Positions 55,495-64,000 of a stretch of DNA of 64,000 bases are shown one piece after another; within the stretch, counting starts at the first letter, position 1; every line of letters begins with the position of its first letter. This stretch comes from Corynebacterium suedekumii (lineage in GTDB: Bacteria > Actinomycetota > Actinomycetes > Mycobacteriales > Mycobacteriaceae). The stretch lies in the NCBI RefSeq assembly GCF_030252185.1, contig NZ_CP126970.1, forward strand, positions 434,001 through 498,000, read 5' to 3'. The notes under the pieces were generated by a model. That model saw only the letters and a program-made list of their open reading frames with translations, made no database searches and had not been told where the DNA came from. Position numbers and translations under genes: made by a program.

Positions 55495-56723
55495 ATGGTG
55501 GCTGAACGGACCCGGTCCCGTCCCCTGCCCGGCACCCAGCACTTCATCAGCCCCAAGCGCATCCCCGCCGACGAGGACTTCGTCGCCCTGTCCGGGTTCG
55601 GGTCACTCGTCCGGTGGCTTGCGGTGGCCGCTGCGATCGCGAGCATGTTCCTCGCGGTCTACCTCATCTTCGACGGCGCCTCCGGCATCGGTTCCGGCAC
55701 CGTCCACCGCCTGTTCGATCTGGCGACGAACCCGGTCATCGGCCTGCTCATCGGCATCGTGGCCACGGCGACGATCCAGTCCTCCACCACCGTGACGGCC
55801 CTGACCGTCGCCGCCGTGGGTACCGGCAGCCTGCAGGTGGCGGTGGCGCTGCCCATCATCCTCGGGGCCAACGTGGGAACGACGCTGACCTCGCTCATCG
55901 TCTCCTTCGGATTCGTGGGCAGCCGGGCCCGTTTCCAGCGGGCGTTCTCGGCGGCGTCGCTGCCGCGGCGTTCAACGTCGTCTTCGTCGTCATCGCCTTC
56001 GGGCTGGAGATGCTCTTCCACCCGCTTCGGCGGCTGGCGGAGCTGGTGTCCTCCTCGGTGCTCGGCGACGGTCCCGCCGACACCCCCACCGGTGACATCA
56101 TCCTCGAGGCGATCTCCCCGATCATCGACACGGTGGGCATCCGCGGCTGGTTGGGAGAGCTCTTGGGCCCCCGCGGCGCGTCCGTCGTCGCCATCGCCCT
56201 GGGCGCGCTGGTCATCGTCGTCGCCGTGCGGGTGATCAGCCGCCAGCTGGCCGTCCTCACCGCCGCGACCACCCGCACCCTGCTGGAACGGTCCTCCGGG
56301 GCCTCCGACGCCCTCGGCCTGCTCTCCGGTGCGCTCATCACCATGGCCGTGTCCTCGTCCTCGGTGACCGTGTCCTCCCTGCTCCCCTTCGCGGCCACGA
56401 AGTCACTGCGTTACCGGGAGGTCCTGCCCGTCATCCTCGGCGCCAACGTGGGCACCACCCTCACGGCGCTGCTCACCGCTCTGGCAGTGCCGGGATCCAT
56501 GGGATCCATCGCCGTGCAGGCCGCCCTCATCCACGTGGCCTTCAACGTCATCTCCGCACTGCTCGTGCTGCTCATCCCGCCGTTGCGCACCCTCATCCTC
56601 TGGATGGGTCAGGTGTCCGGCCGGGTGGCCGCCCGCGGCTACACCCTGGCCGCCGCGGTCCTCGCCGCCAGCTACCTCGTCCTGCCGCTGGCGGTCATCC
56701 TGGGATACACCCTGGTCACCTGA
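55495..56723 (+). pseudogene. Na+/phosphate symporter (NptA/PNaS family) with one frameshift
   Basis: Read across two frames it is a normal symporter of about 409 residues. The first frame (MVAERTRSRPLPGTQHFISP) carries one PNaS repeat, ATIQSSTTVTALTVAAVG; the second frame carries SGALITMAVSSSSVTVSSLL and VILGANVGTTLTALLTALAV. The shift is at about 55945-55965 in gcggcgtcgctgccgcggcg: frame 1 ends RAFSAA, frame 2 goes on VAAAAFNVVF. Total length is one base short of a multiple of three. ATG 55495 follows GAAGGGG. Dead if real; a sequencing slip is as likely. Confidence 0.82.
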
Positions 56724-56731
56724 CTGGTCAC

Positions 56732-57964
56732 CTAACGCAGCGGATCGAACGGGGCGATCGCCGGGTGGACCTCGCCGGTGTCCATGAGCTGGGCGAGGTA
56801 CCTGCCCGTGGCCGGTCCGAGCACCACGCCCCACATGCCGTGACCACCGGCGACGTAGATGTTCTCCGCGTTGGTCTGGCCGACCAGCGGCATCCCGTCC
56901 GGGGTGACGGGGCGGGAGCCGACCCACTCGTCCTGCCGGTCATCCAGGTCGACGCCCTGCATGATGTCGCGGGCCTTGTTGACGATCGCCTCGATCCGCC
57001 GCGGGTACAGCGGCTCGTCCGGGCGGCGGAACTCCATGGTCCCGGCGATGCGGAATCGGCCCTGGTAGGGGGTGCACGCCATGCGGTGGTACGGCAGGTA
57101 GACGGAGTGCTCCGCCGGTTCCTGCGTCGCCACGGTGAAGGAGTAGCCGCGGCCGGCCTGCACGAGGGTGCGCACGCCGAATTCGCGGGCCAGGCGGGAC
57201 ATCCAGGCGCCGGTGGCGATGACGATCTTGTCCGCCTCGATGCGCTCACCGCTGGCCAGGATGACCGCGGGGCGGCCCGGTCCGTCGGCGCGGGCGACGT
57301 GGGCGACGTCGGCGTCGGTGCGGATGTGGCCGCCGCGCTTCTCCACCGCCTGGGCCAGGGCCTCCATGTAGGGGCCCGGCTCGATGAAGCGCTGGCCCTC
57401 GAGGCGGTAGGCGACCTTGACCTTGTCGGAGAGCATCGGGGCGAGTTCCTGCGGGTCGGCCAGGCGCTCCATCGGCGCCTCCTGGCCGTGGCGGATAGCG
57501 CCCTCGATCTCGCGGAGGAAGCCAGCGGACTGGGACTCCTCCTCGAAACCGATGACGAAGGGCCCCTGGTGGGTGACCGCGTCGACACCGCCGAGCTCCA
57601 GCTCGTCGAAGGCCTCGAGGGCCACCTTGTCGATGGGGGTGAGGTTGGCCATGGTGTCGTCCCACGCCCGCTGGGTGGCCTGCGCCATGAAGCGGGCGAG
57701 GAACATCCACAGTTTCGGGTCGAAGCGGATGGGCATGGACAGGGCGGCGTCGGGATCGAGCAGGGCGGTCGGCCCGTAGCGCCACAGGCTCGGGTCCGAC
57801 AGCGGGATGGTCTTGGCGGGTGCCAGCCAGCCGGCGTTGCCCCAGGATGATCCCGCGGCCACTCCCTCCCGGTCGAAGACCTCGACGTCGAATCCTCGTT
57901 CCTGCAGGTGCCAGGCGGTGGACAGGCCCACCATTCCGGCACCGATGACGATGACCCTGCTCAT
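56732..57964 (-). CDS. dadA: D-amino acid dehydrogenase-like FAD oxidoreductase
   Basis: A 410-residue DAO-family protein: VIVIGAGMVGLSTAWHLQER (FAD site), AAGSSWGNAGWLAPAKTIPL, DKIVIATGAWMSRLAREFG and GSRPVTPDGMPLVGQTNAEN with the C-terminal FAD-binding VAGGHGMWGVVLGPATGRYL. DadA oxidises D-amino acids to 2-oxo acids with electron transfer to quinones. Its 3' end converges on the phosphate symporter, 8 bp apart. ATG 57964. Confidence 0.85.
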   Translation of the reverse strand: MSRVIVIGAGMVGLSTAWHLQERGFDVEVFDREGVAAGSSWGNAGWLAPAKTIPLSDPSLWRYGPTALLDPDAALSMPIRFDPKLWMFLARFMAQATQRAWDDTMANLTPIDKVALEAFDELELGGVDAVTHQGPFVIGFEEESQSAGFLREIEGAIRHGQEAPMERLADPQELAPMLSDKVKVAYRLEGQRFIEPGPYMEALAQAVEKRGGHIRTDADVAHVARADGPGRPAVILASGERIEADKIVIATGAWMSRLAREFGVRTLVQAGRGYSFTVATQEPAEHSVYLPYHRMACTPYQGRFRIAGTMEFRRPDEPLYPRRIEAIVNKARDIMQGVDLDDRQDEWVGSRPVTPDGMPLVGQTNAENIYVAGGHGMWGVVLGPATGRYLAQLMDTGEVHPAIAPFDPLR

Positions 57965-58069
57965 GACTTCCCCTTTACGCGGTGACGACGGTGGTTGGTA
58001 ATACCACCCACCCTATGACCCGGCCGGGACAAATGTGTCGTTGACGGGGGATTCCGGCCCGTTCGGGGG

Positions 58070-58830
58070 TCAGGCGTCGCGGCGGTGCAGGGCGACCACG
58101 CCGAGGATCCACACGACGAGCGCCCAGGCGAGGAAGTACGCGCCGGAACCGTGGGTGCTCCAGGGCACGCCCTCGATGGCGATGTCGTTGATGAACGCGT
58201 TGAGGTTCTCGAAGGGCAGGAAGCGGACGATGTCGGATCCGATCCGGGGCACGAGCCGGAAGATCTGCTCCAGCCCCATGAACCAGATGAGCATGAGGGC
58301 CACGGCGCCGGCGGTCTGCCGCAGCAGCAGTGCGATGCCCTGGGAGAGCATGACCACCGCGGCCGCGGACGCCGGGTAGCTCCACATGATGTCCTTGGCG
58401 GCGTCGTCCTCGAAGGGCCGGAACAGTTCGGCCGCCGAGTCGGGGGCGGTGAGTTTGGCCACGTAGAAGCCGACGAGGATGGCGACGAAGGTCAGCGCGG
58501 CCGCGATGGCGGCGTAGAGCAGCAGTTTGGCCAGCGCCACGGTCCACCGCCGTGGGGTGGCCAGGTAGGTGGAGGACTGCAGGTTGTAGCGGTACTCGGT
58601 GGTCACGAGCATGACCGACTGGATCATGAGCACCGGGAAGCCCAGCAGGTAGACGACGGTGGAGATGGAGGAGGCCCACAGGGTGGGGAAACCTCCTCGG
58701 CGTCGACGGTGGTGTAGCCGCTCAGCGCCGCCCAGCCGAGGCCCATGAGGATGAACAGGGCGGTGGTCCACCAGAAGGACCGGGTGGTGCGCAGTTTCGT
58801 CCACTCCGCGGCGAGCGTGTTGATGAACAT
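58070..58830 (-). pseudogene. ABC-2 type transporter permease with one frameshift
   Basis: The N-terminal frame begins MFINTLAAEWTKLRTTRSFW and WWTTALFILMGLGWAALSGY, typical of two-component ABC-2 permeases, and breaks at about 58688 (aggtttcccc). The other frame continues LWASSISTVVYLLGFPVLMI, and on through four more helices to ALVVWILGVVALHRRDA. Total length is one base short of a multiple of three. The start is 3 bp after the ATPase stop, so the two form one exporter operon. Function is lost unless the missing base is an error. Confidence 0.82.
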
Positions 58831-58833
58831 CTC

Positions 58834-59757
58834 CTACCTCTCCTCCGTGGCCCGGTACTGCACGTCCCGGCCGGTCGAGTCCATGAACGCGTCCTCCAGG
58901 CTCGCCTGCGTCATCGACAGCTCGGTGAGGGCGAATCCGCCCTCGAACGCGAGCGTGCCGACGTCGTCGGTGGTGGCGTCGGCGACATCGAGCACCGTCC
59001 GCCCCTCCGCGTCTCGACGCTCGCGTGTCTCCAGGCCGTGCCGCCCCAGCCACGCCGCCACCTCCCCCAGGCGGGGAGCGCGCACCACCACGGTGGACGC
59101 GGAATGCTCCCGGATGAACTCCCGGGTCGTGGTGTCCGCGACCAGCCGGCCGCGGCCGATGACGACGAGCCGCTCCGCCGTCAGCGCCATCTCGGAGAGC
59201 AGGTGCGAGCTGACGAGGATCGTCCGGCCCTCCCGTGCGAGCGCCTGGAGCAGGCCACGCACCCAGCGGATGCCCTCCGGGTCGAGGCCGTTGACCGGTT
59301 CGTCGAGGATGAGGACGCCCGGATCACCGAGCAGGGCCGCAGCCAGGCCGAGGCGCTGCCCCATGCCGAGGGAGAACCCGCCGGCCTTCTTTCCCGCCAC
59401 GTCCGACAGCCCGACCAGGCCGAGGACCTCGTCGACCCGGCGGAGCGGGATGCCGTTGGACTGCGCCAGCCACCGCAGGTGGTTGGCGGCCGACCGGTTC
59501 GGGTGGACGGCCTTCGCGTCGAGGAGGGCACCCACCTCGACGAGGGGGCGTGCGAGGTCGCGGTAGAGGCGACCGTCGATAAGCGCGGTGCCTGCGGTGG
59601 GGGTGTCCAGCCCGACGATCATGCGCATCGTGGTGGATTTGCCGGCCCCGTTGGGGCCGAGGAAGCCGGTGACCGTCCCCGGTTGCACCTCGAAGGTGAG
59701 ATCGTCGACGGCCTGGACCTGACCATACTGCTTGGTCAGCCCTTGAATCTGAATCAT
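58834..59757 (-). CDS. ABC transporter ATP-binding protein
   Basis: A 307-residue ATPase of the drug/antibiotic ABC-2 type. GFLGPNGAGKSTTMRMIVGL is Walker A, GGFSLGMGQRLGLAAALLGD the signature, VLILDEPVNGLDPEGIRWVR Walker B and ILVSSHLLSEM the switch His. A C-terminal extension of about 90 residues follows, as in the DrrA-like group. ATG 59757 is in operon with the Nudix gene (21 bp) and the permease. Confidence 0.93.
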   Translation of the reverse strand: MIQIQGLTKQYGQVQAVDDLTFEVQPGTVTGFLGPNGAGKSTTMRMIVGLDTPTAGTALIDGRLYRDLARPLVEVGALLDAKAVHPNRSAANHLRWLAQSNGIPLRRVDEVLGLVGLSDVAGKKAGGFSLGMGQRLGLAAALLGDPGVLILDEPVNGLDPEGIRWVRGLLQALAREGRTILVSSHLLSEMALTAERLVVIGRGRLVADTTTREFIREHSASTVVVRAPRLGEVAAWLGRHGLETRERRDAEGRTVLDVADATTDDVGTLAFEGGFALTELSMTQASLEDAFMDSTGRDVQYRATEER

Positions 59758-59778
59758 GACTCCAGCCTGCCACACGGC

Positions 59779-60288
59779 TCAGGGAGACAACCTGGCAACT
59801 TCCTGTCTAAGTCCCGTCAGTGATGACGCGAACGCCGGCATGAGCGGAAGCTCCTCCAGATCCGCGAGTCGCACCCACCGCAGCTCCAGCGACTCCTCGT
59901 TGGCGTGCGTGCGCAGCGGCTCACCCGTCGCCGTCCGCGCGATGACCGTGGTGTACGTCCAGTCCCCCGCCAACTCCGGGCGCGCCGGATCCGCCGGAAA
60001 CGGCCCCGCCGTCACCTCCGCGTGGAGGATCTCCACCAGATCGGGGTCAATCAAACACTCCTCCACCGCCTCCCGCAACGCGGCCTCGGTCGGCGACTCA
60101 TGCGAGTCCCGCGCCCCACCCGGCAGCGCCCACGTCCCACCCGCATTCGTCCACTGCGCCCGGTGCTGCATGAGAACCTGCACGTCAGCGCCGGTCCCGG
60201 CGAGCAACATGAGGCCCGCCGCCCCGAAGCGACCCCACACGCGCCCGTCCCCCGGGCCCGCGGCCCAACCGTTTCCGTCACCGTTCAT
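59779..60288 (-). CDS. Nudix hydrolase
   Basis: A 169-residue Nudix protein. The Nudix box G-x5-E-x7-REAVEE is present, starting at GGARDSHESPTEAALREAVE (about 57-76). LMQHRAQWTNAGGTWALPGG and SLELRWVRLADLEELPLMPA are also typical of MutT-like members. It hydrolyses a nucleoside diphosphate derivative; the substrate is open. First gene of the minus-strand operon with the ABC transporter. Confidence 0.9.
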   Translation of the reverse strand: MNGDGNGWAAGPGDGRVWGRFGAAGLMLLAGTGADVQVLMQHRAQWTNAGGTWALPGGARDSHESPTEAALREAVEECLIDPDLVEILHAEVTAGPFPADPARPELAGDWTYTTVIARTATGEPLRTHANEESLELRWVRLADLEELPLMPAFASSLTGLRQEVARLSP

Positions 60289-60471
60289 GACCTCGACCCT
60301 AGCGCCTGTCACGGACTCCCACGCGGGTCCCGACCGACACCCCCGCGCGGGCATGGCATAGGGCACACCCAGGGGGTTATCATGAAGTAATGACCGGCGC
60401 GAAGGACTCCTCAGAGCCTGCGCATTCACCACCTGCAGGCGCAGCGCGGGGCCCCCTCCGCAGGCCCCTCT

Positions 60472-62009
60472 GTGGGCGCGTCCACGGGCTCTGGTCCGCT
60501 CCGCTACCGCCGCACCCGCCTGCGCGGCCCCGCCGTAGCCCGCGGCTCCCGGGGTTCCCGGGGCACTGCCCTCGTCGAGGACGACGGCGCCGACGTCCCC
60601 GAGGACACCCAGGACCACTGGCTCGACCAGGTCACCTCCGAGAGCGACCACGACCACCGCACCATGTCGCGCCGCATGCGCGGCACCTTCGCCCTCCCCG
60701 TCCTCTGGCTCCGTCGCGTCTTCTCCTACCTCATCACCACCCCCGGCCGGCTGGTGGCCATCACCGTCATCCTCTCCATGGCCATCTTCGCCGCCGGCTA
60801 CTCCATGTCGCAGTCCTCCGCCGACCGGCAGTCCGAACTCGACGTCCTGCTCACCACCACCGAACCGATGAGCTACTCGGCGCACAACCTCTACACCTCC
60901 CTCTCCTTGGCCGACACCATCGCCACCACGGGCTTCGTCCAGGGTGGTGTCGAATCCGCCGGCACCCGCGCCCGCTACCACGCCGCCATCGACCGGGCGA
61001 TGATGTCCGCCACCGAGTCCTCCGCCAGCGTCGGCTTCGATGACCGCCCCTCCCTCCTGCTCATCGCCGACATCGAACGCCAGATCCCCATCTACACCGG
61101 CCTCATCGAGACCGCCCGCACCAACAACCGGGTGGGCAACCCCGTCGGCGTGGCCTACATGGCCGAGGCGTCCTCCCTCATGCGCGAGGAGATCCTCCCC
61201 GCCGCCTCCCAGCTCTTCGAACGCACCAGCAGCAAGGTCCGCGAACAGCAACGCCAGCTCACCCGCCCCCAGTGGGTCCCCCTGTCCGGCCTGTTCGCCG
61301 CCGTGCTCTTCCTCCTCATCGCCCAGTGGGCCCTGTGGCGGATGACCCGCCGCCGCCTGAACAAGGGCTTCCTCGTGGCCACCACCCTCATGGTCACCGC
61401 CATCCTGTGGGTCGGCGCCTCCAACTTCACCGCCTGGCAGGCCGGCACCCGCGGCTTCGAGGAAGCGTCCATGCCCTGGGACTCGCTGACCGCCTCCCGC
61501 ATCCAGGCCCAGCAGGCCCGCACCTCCGAGACCCTCGCCCTGGTCCGCCGCCAGTCCGTCGACGACTCCACCGCCTTCTTCGAGTCCACCACCCGCGGGG
61601 TGACCATCGCCCTCAACGACTTCGAGAACTCCGAGGGCCACCGCCCCCTCGGCGACGGCGGCCACAACCAGGTCCTCATCGACGAGGCCCGCACCGCCCT
61701 GCAGGAATGGGAGTCCGCCCACCAACGATTCACCACCGCCATGCTCAGCGGCGACTACACCGAGGCCGTCCGCCTCGCCACCACGACGACCGCCGCGCCC
61801 GGCCAACCCCCCACCTCCGCCGGCTCCTACGCGCGTCTCGACGGCGCCCTCTCCCGCCTCATCGCCGACGCCCGTTCCTCCATGCGCGCCTACATCAACG
61901 ACGGCCTCGCCGCGACCCAGCTCGTCGCCGCCGGCGTCATGGTCCTGTCCATCCTCGCCATCATCGCCGTGTGGATCGGCATGCGCCCCCGCCTGCAGGA
62001 GTACCTGTG

Positions 62010-62010
<1 letters not shown>
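60472..62010 (+). CDS. glnX: GlnX-type membrane signalling protein
   Basis: A protein of about 512 residues with four helices: about 84-105 (RLVAITVILSMAIFAAGYSM), 266-285, 298-318 and 487-507, with long extracytoplasmic loops of coiled-coil type. It matches GlnX of C. glutamicum by gene order (glnX-glnH-pknG). GlnX passes the GlnH signal across the membrane to PknG. I give GTG 60472. An ATG at 60390 in another frame reads MTGAKDSSEPAHSPPAGAAR and would join this frame if one base were added in the ggggccccc run at 60448-60456, so the true start may be 60390. Confidence 0.8.

Positions 62011-64000
<1,990 letters not shown>

Overview
The window reads as about 64 kb of high-GC chromosome from a mycolate-containing Corynebacterium. 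Supporting signs are the paired PorH/PorA mini-porins next to groEL2 and ppk2, the GlnX-GlnH-PknG signalling operon, the small cysteine-cysteine-stop protein behind cstA, the ftsH-folE-folP-folB-folK block with its actinobacterial DUF neighbours, and a seven-subunit-type Mrp antiporter with MrpA and MrpB fused. I do not assign a species.

Layout. 1-1.6 kb: end of cstA, a YbdD-like small protein and an ArsA-type ATPase in one overlapping operon. 1.55-11.9 kb: one resident membrane-protein gene is cut in two by a 9.4-kb block of mobile DNA (1840-11220) with a perfect 8-bp target duplication. The block has inverted IS6-family copies at its ends and carries a padR-DUF2812 pair. Its right IS6 copy holds an IS21-type element, which itself holds two IS256-type elements and one IS3-type element, a nesting up to three deep. 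11.9-23.6 kb: a minus-strand housekeeping series (102-aa unknown, panC, DUF2520, DUF6779, DUF3180, folK, folB, folP, folE, ftsH, hpt, tilS, dacB) and divergent ppa. 23.7-26.9 kb: an AraC regulator and a TfdB/PheA-like flavin monooxygenase between two direct copies of a 79-bp structured repeat. 27-33 kb: small membrane protein, rhodanese, MarR regulator, a 1294-aa Pls/PosA-type peptide synthetase and a cation efflux protein. 33-38.7 kb: ppk2, three very small porin-type genes, groEL with two CIRCE elements, and a divergent M20 peptidase. 38.7-47.4 kb: a LeuA-regulatory-domain-like protein behind a structured leader, the mrp operon and a GT87-type mannosyltransferase. 47.3-60.3 kb: mixed housekeeping genes (YbdK-type ligase, LytR_C protein, def, GNAT, xth, cls, MFS, Na/Pi transporter, dadA, ABC transporter, Nudix). 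60.4-64 kb: glnX, glnH and the start of pknG.

How parts work together. The fol genes form one overlapping series for tetrahydrofolate synthesis, with panC nearby for pantothenate. GlnH is the outside amino-acid sensor, GlnX the membrane partner and PknG the kinase that controls OdhI and so 2-oxoglutarate flux. PorH/PorA make the outer mycomembrane channel, and groEL2 lies upstream of them under HrcA/CIRCE control. The AraC regulator probably controls the monooxygenase through a perfect 10-bp inverted repeat.

Two cautions and one lead. At least five otherwise intact genes carry single-base frameshifts, several in C or G runs, so sequence error must be excluded before calling them dead. The eleven-base word GCTTATCGACG occurs at least eight times outside the mobile block, and all seven copies inside genes need the rare codons CTT or ATA; this looks like selection on DNA and I do not recognise the motif.
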